From: Bacillota bacterium
GTDB lineage: Bacteria > Bacillota > Clostridia > Tissierellales > Peptoniphilaceae
DNA length: 37,971 bases
Assembly: GCA_029003555.1 (NCBI GenBank)
Contig: JAQYCE010000076.1
Location: 1 to 37,971 of the forward strand
Direction of reading: 5' to 3'
Shown: in pieces, positions 18,434 through 27,197 of the stretch
Position numbering within the stretch: position 1 is the stretch's first letter
How the letters are laid out: the number at the start of each line of letters is the position of its first letter
Made by a program: the position numbers and the translations under genes
The notes under the pieces: generated by a model
Seen by the model: the letters and a program-made list of their open reading frames with translations, nothing else
Told to the model about the DNA's origin: nothing
Database searches by the model: none

Positions 18434-20872
18434 TTAGAATCGGTTGGACCCGCCCACTTCTTCCAGGCTCTCCCGAATTTCCTTCATCTTTTCATTGATC
18501 TGGGCATTGGTCAAGGTGCCCTCCTCTGAAGCCAACTCTACCCGGAGTGTGATGGACTTCTTTCCTTGGGGGATCTGGTCTCCACGGTATTCATCCACGA
18601 AGGAGACCGACTCTACCTTTCCGACGATAGGCTGAATAATATCAGACCAAGCCATACCCTCATCAAAGACTAGGGAAATATCCTGGAAAACATGGGGATA
18701 AAGGGGGAGGCTTTGATAGCGGTTGCTTCGGGAATCAAAGGGGGTCAGAACCTCCACATTCAGACAAACCAGGCAGGAATCATGGTATTTCAAGTCCATA
18801 TCCCGCTTGACCATGTTGGATACCAGGCCCATGGACCCGATGGATTTGCCCCGGTAGAAAATGTTGACCCAGGCGTTATTGTCCGCCCAGGAAGGTTTGC
18901 TTTCCTGGCGGAAGATCAGGGGGTCGATCTGCACGGCCCGGGGCATAGCTTCCAGGATCCCCTTGCCTTCATAAAAGAGTTCCTTGGCATCCTGGCCGAC
19001 CAGGGCCAGGCAGAGCTCATGGTGCATGAGGGGAAGGGTCTCCGCCTCTTCCGATGGATGGCTCTCTCCCGGCTCATAGACCTGGGCCAACTCAAAGATC
19101 TTGAACCGGTCATAGAAACGGACATTGGATACGACGGCATCCATGAGGTTGGCGGCCAGGCTCCGGCGGAGCTTGGCCTGATTGGGGGCCGGGGGTTGGG
19201 CCAGGGTCAAGCACTTTTCCTCAGCCATCCCCATGGCGGAAAGGCTCTCCTCCCGAGACCAGGGATAGGTCATGATCTCATAGACCCCGGCCTGGAAGGC
19301 CAGGAATTCACGGATAGCCCGGTCCAAATCCTGCTTTCTTTGGTTGACAGCCTTGGTCAGGGCAATCCGGGGGGCTTTCAGGTCAAAGTTCTCATAGCCA
19401 ATCATCCGGGCCACTTCTTCCAGGATATCGTCAGGGAGGGAAACATCCCCGGTGGACCGCCAGCTGGGGACCAAAACCCGGTAATGGTCGTCCTCTTCTT
19501 TCTCCAGGGAGAAGCCCAAGGGGTGGAGAAGGGCCTCGACTTCTTCCCCATCCACTTCCCGTCCCAGGCGGTCGGAGAGCCAGGTCATGGAAATCTCCAC
19601 TTCCTCCGGACAGGTCTCTTCCAGGGTCAGGTCAGCATAAGCCAGGGCCTTGGCTTCCGGGAAAAGCTCACGGAAAAGGGCCATGGCCACCCCCAGGGTC
19701 TGGTCCATCCGCTGGGTATCCAGGCCTTTTTCATGGCGCTGGGAGGCTTCCGTCCGGATCCCATAGCGCTGGGCGGTCTTCCGGATCATCTGGGGCTTGA
19801 AGTTGGCGATTTCAAGGACCGTTTCCTTGGTGGAAGCCTGGATGGAATCATGGGCCCCGCCCATGCAGCCGGCCAGGCCCAGGGCCTTATCCTCATCGGC
19901 GATGACAATATCCTTGTTGGTCAGGCGGAGTTCTTTTCCATCCAAAAGGGTCAGGTCCTCCCCTTCCTCGGCCCGACGGGCCTTCAGGCCCCCGACAATG
20001 TGGTCCTCATCGTAGGCGTGGGTGGGCACTCCCGTCACCATCATCATGTAGTTGGTCCAGTCGACCAGGGCGTTGATGGGGCGTATACCCACCTTCATCA
20101 GGGAAATTTGGAGCCAGAGGGGGGACTTCCGGTCATCCACCCCGGTCAGGTGGAGGGCCAGGAAGCGGTGGCAGATCTCCGGGTCTTCGATGGAAAGGGG
20201 GAAATCCTCCAACTGATCTTTGTCGAAGAAGTCCCCGGCATCCGGGAGGGCCTTCAATGGACGGTGGTAGATGGCCGCCAGCTCCCGGGCAATCCCGTAG
20301 TGACCCCAAAGGTCGGGCCGGTTGGTCAAGGACTTGTTTTCAATTTCGATGATGAAATCATCCAGGCCGAGAAGGTCGGCAATATTGTCCCCGGCCCGGA
20401 AGGTCATCCCGGGCAGGGATTCGGTGAGGTCGACGATGTGGTGGTCTTCCGGGGCAGGGAAAAGGTCGGACAAGCCCACTTCACTGGCTCCGCAGATCAT
20501 TCCGTAGGAGTCGACTCCGCGGAGCTTGCTTTCGCTGATCTTGACGGGTTCCCCTTCCCCATGCCAGACAACCCGGGCTCCGGGCAGGGAGCAAATGACC
20601 GCATGGCCTTCGGTTAAGTTGCTGCCTCCGCAGACGATTTGGACATCCTCTCCCCTGCCGATATCCACCAGGCAAACCCTAAGGCGGTCAGCATCCGGGT
20701 GGGGACTAACCTTCCGGATGATCCCGACCACAATATTTTGGTATTTTTCACGGAGGTCCGTGGTGGATTCCACCTCCACCGTCCGCATGGTCAGGTCATA
20801 GGCCAGGTCTTCCATGGTCAGGTCTTGGGGCAGGTCAACATAAGTATTTAACCATTTGTAGGATATGAGCAT
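18434..20872 (-). CDS. pheT: Phenylalanine--tRNA ligase beta subunit
   Basis: MLISYKWLNTYVDLPQDLTMEDLAYDLTMRTVEVE..., EMAP-like VGIIRKVSPHPDADRLRVCLVDIGRGEDVQIVCGGSNLTEG, FDX-ACB-like C-terminus. Confidence 0.97.
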   Translation of the reverse strand: MLISYKWLNTYVDLPQDLTMEDLAYDLTMRTVEVESTTDLREKYQNIVVGIIRKVSPHPDADRLRVCLVDIGRGEDVQIVCGGSNLTEGHAVICSLPGARVVWHGEGEPVKISESKLRGVDSYGMICGASEVGLSDLFPAPEDHHIVDLTESLPGMTFRAGDNIADLLGLDDFIIEIENKSLTNRPDLWGHYGIARELAAIYHRPLKALPDAGDFFDKDQLEDFPLSIEDPEICHRFLALHLTGVDDRKSPLWLQISLMKVGIRPINALVDWTNYMMMVTGVPTHAYDEDHIVGGLKARRAEEGEDLTLLDGKELRLTNKDIVIADEDKALGLAGCMGGAHDSIQASTKETVLEIANFKPQMIRKTAQRYGIRTEASQRHEKGLDTQRMDQTLGVAMALFRELFPEAKALAYADLTLEETCPEEVEISMTWLSDRLGREVDGEEVEALLHPLGFSLEKEEDDHYRVLVPSWRSTGDVSLPDDILEEVARMIGYENFDLKAPRIALTKAVNQRKQDLDRAIREFLAFQAGVYEIMTYPWSREESLSAMGMAEEKCLTLAQPPAPNQAKLRRSLAANLMDAVVSNVRFYDRFKIFELAQVYEPGESHPSEEAETLPLMHHELCLALVGQDAKELFYEGKGILEAMPRAVQIDPLIFRQESKPSWADNNAWVNIFYRGKSIGSMGLVSNMVKRDMDLKYHDSCLVCLNVEVLTPFDSRSNRYQSLPLYPHVFQDISLVFDEGMAWSDIIQPIVGKVESVSFVDEYRGDQIPQGKKSITLRVELASEEGTLTNAQINEKMKEIRESLEEVGGSNRF

Positions 20873-20880
20873 ACTTCCTC

Positions 20881-21918
20881 CTAACGGAACTGTTTCAGGA
20901 AACGCAGGTCGCCTGAGTGGAAGAGACGGACATCATCCACCCCATAGCGCATCATGACCAGGCGGTCCAGGCCGATGTTGATATAGAAGCCGGACCAGAC
21001 CTCAGGATCCAGGCCCGCTGCCTTCAAGACATTGGGATGGGGGGACCCGCCCGGCATGACTTCCAGCCATCCGCTGTGGTGGCAGGTTCGGCAGCCCTTG
21101 CCCATGCAGACCTGGCATTCCATGTCAATTTCAAAGCCCGGCTCCACAAAGGGGAAGAAGCCGGCCCTCATCCGGGTTTTGACCGGGTGACCGAAGACTT
21201 TCTCTAAAATCGTGTCGATGAGGAGCTGGCCGGAAGCAAAGGAGAAGTTCTTGTCGACAATGAGGGCTTCATATTGGGAGAAGGCCCGCTCATGGTTGGC
21301 GTCGGTCGTCTCATTCCGGAAAACCTGGCCGGGGTAGACGAAACGAGCCGGCGCTCCGTGCTTCTTAAGATAGCGGACAGACGCCCCGGTCAAATGGGGT
21401 CGGAGGGCCAGGCGCTCATAGCCCTGCTTGTCTTCTGTTCCCTCCAGCCAATAGGTATCCATGGTCTCACGGGCAGGATGGTTGGGAGGGAAATTCAAAT
21501 TGTCGAAGGCATACTTTTCCGAAGAGATATCATCCTCGGAGAAAATCTCGAACCCCAAAGAAAGGAAGGCGTCGTTGAGGTCGTACATCATCTGGGTGAT
21601 CGGATGGAGGGCGCCGGTCTCCAAGGCCTTGCCCGGACGGGAAAGGTCCAGGGCCCCATCCACTACGGATGAGTTGGCTATAATTTCCGTTTTCCGGTCT
21701 TCAATTGCCCGGTAAAGGGCCTGCTTGGACAAGTTGGCTTCCTTCCCCAGGGCCTTCTTTTCCTCCCCCTTGAGGTCTTTAATCCCTTTTAAGACCTCGG
21801 TCAAGCTTCCCTTTTTTCCCAGAACCTTGACCCGGAGGTCTTCCAGGTCCTCCAAACGGTCGGCCGATTGGATGGCTTCCTGGGCCTCCGCCACTAATGC
21901 TCTGACTTCTTCGATCAT
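20881..21918 (-). CDS. pheS: Phenylalanine--tRNA ligase alpha subunit
   Basis: LHPITQMMYDLNDAFLSLGFEI..., RPHLTGASVRYLKKHGAPARFVYPGQVFRNETTDANHERAFSQYEALIVDK, GLDRLVMMRYGVDDVRLFHSGDLRFLKQF. Confidence 0.97.
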   Translation of the reverse strand: MIEEVRALVAEAQEAIQSADRLEDLEDLRVKVLGKKGSLTEVLKGIKDLKGEEKKALGKEANLSKQALYRAIEDRKTEIIANSSVVDGALDLSRPGKALETGALHPITQMMYDLNDAFLSLGFEIFSEDDISSEKYAFDNLNFPPNHPARETMDTYWLEGTEDKQGYERLALRPHLTGASVRYLKKHGAPARFVYPGQVFRNETTDANHERAFSQYEALIVDKNFSFASGQLLIDTILEKVFGHPVKTRMRAGFFPFVEPGFEIDMECQVCMGKGCRTCHHSGWLEVMPGGSPHPNVLKAAGLDPEVWSGFYINIGLDRLVMMRYGVDDVRLFHSGDLRFLKQFR

Positions 21919-21993
21919 ATTTCCTCCTCATCGGTAAAGCGAAGGCAGGGCCCGGATTCGGACGCCGACCATCGACAATGATGCTTGGTAACT

Positions 21994-21999
21994 AAAAAT
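21994..21999 (-). promoter_or_regulatory. Approximate candidate -10 box for pheST
   Basis: Minus strand cttttacgaTATAATtaattttt upstream of pheS; -35 weak; coordinate approximate. Confidence 0.35.
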
Positions 22000-22051
22000 T
22001 AATTATATCGTAAAAGAGGGAATCCTTCATCCTTCCCAGCCCCCAGACCCA

Positions 22052-22951
22052 TCAGATAGTTGAAAAGTAGGCCATGAGGATGGCTCCCGAAACAGCGGCA
22101 TTTAGGGATTCCACCTGGGGGGCCATGGGAATAGAGAGTTTTCCATCCAAGATCTCCATAAAGCTTGGTCGGATTCCCTGACCCTCCGATCCTACCACCA
22201 GGGCCAGGGGGGGATCCTTTTTAGGAAAGAGCCGGTAGTCCTCCCCCTCCATATCCGCTCCCAACCATGGGATCCCGGATTCTTCCTTCCATACCAGGGC
22301 CTCTTTTTCACTGGACCGGCATATTTCCAGGCGGAAGGAGGCCCCCATGGAAGCCCGAATGACCTTTTCATTGGAGGGGTCACAGGAATCCACCAACAAG
22401 GCCCGGTGGAAGCCCAGGGCATCTCCTGTCCGGAGGAGGGTGCCCAGATTTCCCGGATCCTGAATGCCGTCAAGGACCATGTAGAGGCCCGGTTGACGAA
22501 AACCGGAAAAACCCGAGCCGGATCCCGGTTCTCGGATGACTGCTAAAATCCCATCCGAGTTTTCCATCGAAGAGAGGTCTTCAAAGAGGGCATGGGGCAG
22601 GAGGACGGCCCGGTCCTTCACCCAGCCGGCGATTTCCTGACTGATGTAGTCTCCTCCCCCGGAATCCAGGATCGCCTTTAACTCATTTTCCACCTTTATG
22701 GAAATATCTTCTTCAAACTGAGCTTTTTCCCGGTGGCGTTCCTTGAGATTGGCAATAAAAAGCGGCAGGGTCCGGTCCATCTTATCCCGGTCAATGACCA
22801 GGGCTTCCATATCCATGCCCGAAAGAAGGGCCTCCACCACCAATTTATGGCTCTCCACCAGGAAAGCTTCCTGCTTCTTCCGGCCATGGACCGTCTTCAA
22901 TTTTTTCCAGGCCTTGTAGCGACCGTTGCCGGCTGAATCGATCCGGTCCAT
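22052..22951 (-). CDS. TrmH/SpoU family RNA 2'-O-methyltransferase
   Basis: KAWKKLKTVHGRKKQEAFLVESHKLVVEAL; LYMVLDGIQDPGNLGTLLRTGDALGFHRALLVDSCDPSNEKVIRASMGASFRLEI; ALVVGSEGQGI; LSIPMAPQVESLNAAVSGAILMAYF. Confidence 0.92.
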   Translation of the reverse strand: MDRIDSAGNGRYKAWKKLKTVHGRKKQEAFLVESHKLVVEALLSGMDMEALVIDRDKMDRTLPLFIANLKERHREKAQFEEDISIKVENELKAILDSGGGDYISQEIAGWVKDRAVLLPHALFEDLSSMENSDGILAVIREPGSGSGFSGFRQPGLYMVLDGIQDPGNLGTLLRTGDALGFHRALLVDSCDPSNEKVIRASMGASFRLEICRSSEKEALVWKEESGIPWLGADMEGEDYRLFPKKDPPLALVVGSEGQGIRPSFMEILDGKLSIPMAPQVESLNAAVSGAILMAYFSTI

Positions 22952-22960
22952 CTCTTCCTC

Positions 22961-23638
22961 CTATTCCTCTTCTTCCTTAGCTCGGTGGTCCAAGTTAAGG
23001 ATGTCCTCCTGCTTGCCCAGGACATAGACCCGGTCCCCCACTTCAAAAGTCAAATCTGTAGCAGGGTTGAGCATGAGGTCTTCTTCCCTCTGGACAGCAA
23101 TGATGGTCACGTTGTAAACCATCCGGACACCAATATCACCCAGGCTCTTGCCGATCCAGCTGTCCGGAACCGGGAGGTTGGAGACCGAGTAGTCGGAGGA
23201 TTCACCGAGGGCATCAAAGAGGGAGCCGCCGGCCAGCTTATGGGCCAGGCGGGAGCCCATCTCCTTTTCCGGAAGGATGACCTTGTTGGCCCCTACTCTT
23301 AGGAGGATCCGGGCATGGCGCTCGGACATGGCCTTGGCGATGATGTAGGGGACTTCCTTCTCCTTGCAGATGGTGACCGCCATGAGGGCGGCCTCGAAGT
23401 CTTCGGTCAGGGAGATGATGGCGCAGTCCACATTGGATATCCCGATGCCGTCCAGGGTCCCTTCCTGGCCCACATCCGCCGTCACCCCATAGGTGACAAA
23501 TTCGGCCATCTCATTGACCTTGTCCTCATCATAATCCACCACGAGGACTTCCTTGCCCAGGGAGGCCAACTCCTTGGCCACATTGCTCCCGAACCGTCCC
23601 AATCCCAAAACCGCAAAGCTATCAAAATTTTTCATCAT
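22961..23638 (-). CDS. ktrA: TrkA/KtrA-type K+ transport regulatory subunit (RCK domain)
   Basis: FDSFAVLGLGRFGSNVAKELASLGKEVLVVDYDEDKVNEMAEFVTYGVTADVGQEGTLDGIGISNVDCAIISLTEDFEAALMAV, with a TrkA_C-like C-terminus. Confidence 0.88.
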   Translation of the reverse strand: MMKNFDSFAVLGLGRFGSNVAKELASLGKEVLVVDYDEDKVNEMAEFVTYGVTADVGQEGTLDGIGISNVDCAIISLTEDFEAALMAVTICKEKEVPYIIAKAMSERHARILLRVGANKVILPEKEMGSRLAHKLAGGSLFDALGESSDYSVSNLPVPDSWIGKSLGDIGVRMVYNVTIIAVQREEDLMLNPATDLTFEVGDRVYVLGKQEDILNLDHRAKEEEE

Positions 23639-23645
23639 ACTCTCC

Positions 23646-24992
23646 TTATCCGATCATGACGGACTCTTCCGCCACCCGGTGTCCCCGATACTTGGCCGGC
23701 CGCAAGAGGGCCCCCAACATGGTTACCGGACCGATCTTCCCAAAGACCATGGTGATGGCTACCAGGATCTTGGACAGGGCGTGGAGGTTTCCGGTAATCC
23801 CGCGGCTCAAGCCCACTGTCCCATAGGCTGAAATCACTTCAAAAAAGAGGTCCAAAAATTCCTTATCGGCTTCCACCAGCTGGATAAGAAAACCGACGAT
23901 GGTAATCCAAAAGATGGAGGCCGTAAAAAGGATCAGGGCCTGTTGGAAGTTTTCCTGGGTGCAGTTCCGGTGAAAAACAGGCAGGTCCCGGGTATGGCGG
24001 ACACGGGCAATCAGGCCCAGGACCAGGACTGCCATAGTTGTCGTCTTAAGACCGCCGGCGGTTCCTCCGGGTGAACCTCCGATAAACATGAGGAAGCAGA
24101 AAAAAAGGGAGGAAGGCCTGGTCATGGCCGCCTGGTCGAAGGAAAAGAATCCGGCAGTCCGGAGGCTGGCCGACTGGAAAAAGGCATTCAGGGTCTTCTC
24201 TCCCAAACCCATCCCCCCGATGGTGGAAGGATTCCCATATTCCATGAGGAAAATGCCCAGGGTACCTAGGGTCAGGAGGAGAAGGGTCATAGCGGTGACC
24301 ATTTTGGTTTGGAGGCGGATCCTCTTGGTCTTCCGGAAGAAGAAGTCGATGTAGACGACATAGCCCAAACCGTCAACGATGATGAGGCCCGCTATGGTCA
24401 GGAGGACCACGGGGTTGGCCGAATAGTCCGATAGAGATACCGGCCCCAGGGGGTCAAATCCGGCGTTGCAAAAGGCGGATATGGACAGGAAAATGGCGTA
24501 AAGAAGGCCTTTGACCGGGCCAAATTGGGGGACCATCTGACTGGCCAGGATAAGGGCCCCTATCCCTTCGATCAGGAAGGTGGCCTTGAGGATAAATTTC
24601 AAAAAACGAACCAGGCCTGTTAGCTCATCCTCATTTTTTTCCTCCATAAAAATGACCCGCTGGCTCATCCCCAGCTTCCTCCCCGTCAAAAGGGCCAGGG
24701 CACCGACCGCCGTCATGACCCCCAGTCCTCCAAGTTGGATTAAGAGGAGGATGATGGCTTGGCCCAAGGGGGACCAAAAGGAGGCCGTGGTAACCGGAGT
24801 CAGGCCGGTGACACAAACGGCGGAAGTCGAAACAAAGAAGGCATCAACAGGCGGAGTAAAACTCCCCTCCGCTGACGAAAAGGGCAGGCAGAGAAGGAGG
24901 GTCCCGATCAGGATAACGGTCAGGTAGGCCAGGAGAAAGAAAAGAGGAGGGGACTTTTGAATCCTCTTGAACAAGCGTTTTTGAAAGTTCAC
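23646..24992 (-). CDS. ktrB: TrkH/KtrB-type K+ uptake channel subunit
   Basis: Multi-pass TrkH family (STSAVCVTGLTPVTTASFWSPLGQAIILLLIQLGGLGVMT; SISAFCNAGFDPLG; GGSPGGTAGGLKTTTMAVLVLG; SAYGTVGLSRGITG). Probable GTG start at 24992 (VNFQKRLFKRIQKSPPLFF); the ORF-track TTG at 25028 would lie inside the upstream gene. Confidence 0.88.
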   Translation of the reverse strand: MNFQKRLFKRIQKSPPLFFLLAYLTVILIGTLLLCLPFSSAEGSFTPPVDAFFVSTSAVCVTGLTPVTTASFWSPLGQAIILLLIQLGGLGVMTAVGALALLTGRKLGMSQRVIFMEEKNEDELTGLVRFLKFILKATFLIEGIGALILASQMVPQFGPVKGLLYAIFLSISAFCNAGFDPLGPVSLSDYSANPVVLLTIAGLIIVDGLGYVVYIDFFFRKTKRIRLQTKMVTAMTLLLLTLGTLGIFLMEYGNPSTIGGMGLGEKTLNAFFQSASLRTAGFFSFDQAAMTRPSSLFFCFLMFIGGSPGGTAGGLKTTTMAVLVLGLIARVRHTRDLPVFHRNCTQENFQQALILFTASIFWITIVGFLIQLVEADKEFLDLFFEVISAYGTVGLSRGITGNLHALSKILVAITMVFGKIGPVTMLGALLRPAKYRGHRVAEESVMIG

Positions 24993-25756
24993 TTTTTCTC
25001 CCACTCCCTGGCACGGGCCACCAACCAATTCAGGATGGCCTGCTGGGTCTCATTCTTGGCAGCCATCATCTCCGGATGCCACTGGACCAAGAGAAGGTCC
25101 TGACGTTCCTCGCCTTCCAGGGCTTCCACCAAGCCGTCCCGGCTTCTGGCAACCACCTTCAAGCCCTCCCCCACCTTCTTTACCGCCTGGTGGTGGAAGG
25201 AATTGACCCAAAGCTCCCGGCTATCCACAATCCCTTCAAGGATGGAGCCCTCTTCCACACTGACCTGGTGGCTCCCATAAAATCTCGGGATGGACTCATT
25301 GCTATGGGCAATTTGACTCTCATACTGGCTGGGAAGGTCTTGGTAAAGGGTTCCTCCCCGGGAAATATTGAAGACCTGGATCCCCCGGCAGATGCCTAAA
25401 ATAGGAAGCCCTTCTTGAACGTAGGCATAACGGGCCATATCCAATTCCTGGAGGTCCCTTTTGGGAACGGTAGGGCCCAGCTCTTTTCGGCTGTCCTCAC
25501 CATAGAGGGAGGGCAAGGGATCCGTTCCTCCCGTGAAGATGAGGCCGTCCACCAGGTCAACATAGGTCTTTCGAAGATCAGGATCGCTGACATAAGGCAG
25601 AACCAGGGGAATTCCGCCGGCTCTTTCTATACCGGCCACAAAATCGTGGTTGATGATATCATAGGTTTGGCGGGAGACTCCGATGTGGAGCATGGAACCC
25701 AATTCGTCCTCCGGCAGGTAGTGGCCGGCAATCCCAATGAGGGGTTTCTTTTTCAT
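24989..25756 (-). CDS. Class I glutamine amidotransferase-like, gamma-glutamyl-GABA hydrolase (PuuD) family
   Basis: KKPLIGIAGHYLPEDE..., VDGLIFTGGTDPLPSLYGED, GLPILGICRGIQVFNISRGGTLYQDLPSQ, LLVQWHPEMMAAKNETQQAILNWLV. Cys-containing nucleophile elbow GICRG. Confidence 0.9.
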   Translation of the reverse strand: MKKKPLIGIAGHYLPEDELGSMLHIGVSRQTYDIINHDFVAGIERAGGIPLVLPYVSDPDLRKTYVDLVDGLIFTGGTDPLPSLYGEDSRKELGPTVPKRDLQELDMARYAYVQEGLPILGICRGIQVFNISRGGTLYQDLPSQYESQIAHSNESIPRFYGSHQVSVEEGSILEGIVDSRELWVNSFHHQAVKKVGEGLKVVARSRDGLVEALEGEERQDLLLVQWHPEMMAAKNETQQAILNWLVARAREWEKK

Positions 25757-25791
25757 CGATAACTTCCTTTCTTTCACCTTAAAGCAAGTCT

Positions 25792-25820
25792 ATTTTAATA
25801 GATAGCGGGGTCTATTACAA
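25792..25820 (-). promoter_or_regulatory. Sigma-A-type promoter for the PuuD-like/ktrB/ktrA/methyltransferase cluster
   Basis: Minus strand TTGTAA - 17 nt - TAAAAT about 36 nt upstream of ATG at 25756. Confidence 0.65.
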
Positions 25821-25840
25821 CGAAATCATAGGTGGAGACC

Positions 25841-25869
25841 TTGACAGATGGCCGCGAGGCCTTTACAAT
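25841..25869 (+). promoter_or_regulatory. Sigma-A-type promoter for infC-rpmI-rplT
   Basis: TTGACA (25841-25846), 17-nt spacer, TACAAT (25864-25869). Confidence 0.85.
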
Positions 25870-25875
25870 AAGACC

Positions 25876-26012
25876 GTTGAAGCAGGGTTCCCACTCTCAC
25901 CGACAGCCAGGGCTCGTTCGGTTACTCGAGAAAACTTCCACCTTGACCCATTCAAGGTCTTTTCCGGTGGTGATGAGTATAGTGGGCACTTTGTCCGCTA
26001 TTTTTTTATTTT
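25876..26012 (+). promoter_or_regulatory. Structured infC operon leader ending in an attenuator (L20-leader-like)
   Basis: ACCGA...TCGGT and CCACC..GACC..GGTC..GGTGG hairpins, then terminator ATAGTGGGCA-ctt-TGTCCGCTAT followed by TTTTTTATTTTT (25979-26012), directly before the infC SD. Position and layout match the known ribosomal-protein L20 autoregulatory leaders of Firmicutes. Confidence 0.7.
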
Positions 26013-26025
26013 TAGGAGGTGCACC

Positions 26026-26541
26026 ATTAAGGAATTAATCATCAATGAGCAGATTCGCGCCCAGGAAGTCCGCTTGATCGGTGATGACGGCGAGCAGATC
26101 GGCATCATCCCCATTGAAGAGGCCCAACAGAGGGCGGAAGAGGCACATTTGGACCTGGTACTCATGTCCCCCCAAGCCAAACCTCCGGTGGCCAAGCTCA
26201 TGGATTACGGCAAGTTCCGTTACGACTCGATTAAGAAGCTCAAGGAACAGAAGAAAAACCAAAAGACCAAGGAAACCAAGGAAATGCGCCTCTCCCCACG
26301 GATCGAGCAGCATGACCTGGAAACCAAGGCCGCTAAGGTCAAGGGCTTCCTGGAGGGTGGAGATGCCTGCAAGATCTCCGTCCGCTTCCGGGGACGTGAG
26401 CTGGGTCATAAGGACTTAGGTCGTGAGGTCCTGGACCAGTTTGTCAACTTGGTTGGTGATAGCGGGGTTATTGACAAGAAGCCGACCATGGAAGGTCGCA
26501 ACATGGTGATGTTCCTCGAACCCAACCCTGATAAAGAGTAG
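26026..26541 (+). CDS. infC: Translation initiation factor IF-3, with ATT (AUU) start codon
   Basis: AGGAGGTGCACC-ATT-AAG-GAA-TTA-ATC-ATC-AAT-GAG-CAG gives (M)KELIINEQIRAQEVRLIGDDGEQIGIIPIEEAQQRAEEAHLDLVLMSPQAKPPVAKLMDYGKFRYD. This is the canonical IF3 N-terminus; the ORF track starts 16 codons downstream at TTG 26074. Confidence 0.95.
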   Translation: MKELIINEQIRAQEVRLIGDDGEQIGIIPIEEAQQRAEEAHLDLVLMSPQAKPPVAKLMDYGKFRYDSIKKLKEQKKNQKTKETKEMRLSPRIEQHDLETKAAKVKGFLEGGDACKISVRFRGRELGHKDLGREVLDQFVNLVGDSGVIDKKPTMEGRNMVMFLEPNPDKE

Positions 26542-26554
26542 ATAGGAGAAAACA

Positions 26555-26761
26555 ATGGCAGTCAAGAAAATTAAAAGAAAAACCCATAGAGCCTCCGCTA
26601 AGCGTTTCAAGAGAACCGGTTCCGGCAAGCTCAAACGCTGGTCCTCAGGCATGAACCATATTACTGGCCATTACCCCCAGAAGACGGTTCGCAAGCTTCG
26701 TCATTCCAAGATGGTCCATAAGTCGGATATGAAGCGCATCGATGATATGTTGCCCCGTTAG
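26555..26761 (+). CDS. rpmI: 50S ribosomal protein L35
   Basis: [54 protein letters not shown]. Confidence 0.97.
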   Translation: MAVKKIKRKTHRASAKRFKRTGSGKLKRWSSGMNHITGHYPQKTVRKLRHSKMVHKSDMKRIDDMLPR

Positions 26762-26775
26762 GATGGAGGTCGAAA

Positions 26776-27120
26776 ATGGCAAGAGTTAAAGGTGGCGTTA
26801 ACGCCAAAAAGAATCATAAAAATGTATTAAAGCAGGCCAAGGGTTACTTCGGTTCCAAGCATACCCTTTACAGGACAGCCAACCAGGCCGTCATCAAGTC
26901 CATGCAGTATGCCTATGTGGGACGGAAACTCCGCAAGCGTCAGTTCCGCCAGCTCTGGATCGCCCGGATCAATGCCGCTTGCCGGTCCAACGGAACCAAC
27001 TACTCCCGCTTCATGGCCGGCCTCAAGAAGAACAACATTGAGATCAACCGGAAGATGCTCTCCGAGATGGCCATCCACCAACCCGAGGACTTCAAGGCCC
27101 TGGTGGATCAAGTAAAATAA
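26776..27120 (+). CDS. rplT: 50S ribosomal protein L20
   Basis: [70 protein letters not shown]. Confidence 0.98.
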   Translation: MARVKGGVNAKKNHKNVLKQAKGYFGSKHTLYRTANQAVIKSMQYAYVGRKLRKRQFRQLWIARINAACRSNGTNYSRFMAGLKKNNIEINRKMLSEMAIHQPEDFKALVDQVK

Positions 27121-27140
27121 AGCTTCATTCCAATCGATCA

Positions 27141-27178
27141 AAAAGAAGTCCCGGCCGAACGCCGGGACTTCTTTTTTT
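27141..27178 (+). terminator. Intrinsic terminator after rplT
   Basis: AAGAAGTCCCGGC-cgaac-GCCGGGACTTCTTTTTTT. Confidence 0.92.
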
Positions 27179-27197
27179 AAGACTTTCCTTATTCATG

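Noticed and set aside
18692-20617. 641-aa plus-strand ORF
   Set aside because: Antisense to pheT. Composition (Gly/His/Gln-rich, no recognisable domain) fits a GC/codon-bias shadow ORF, and pheT is unambiguous.
21919-22051. T-box leader upstream of pheST
   Set aside because: The interval is only about 130 nt with the putative promoter inside it, and no AGGGTGGNACCNCG motif is present.
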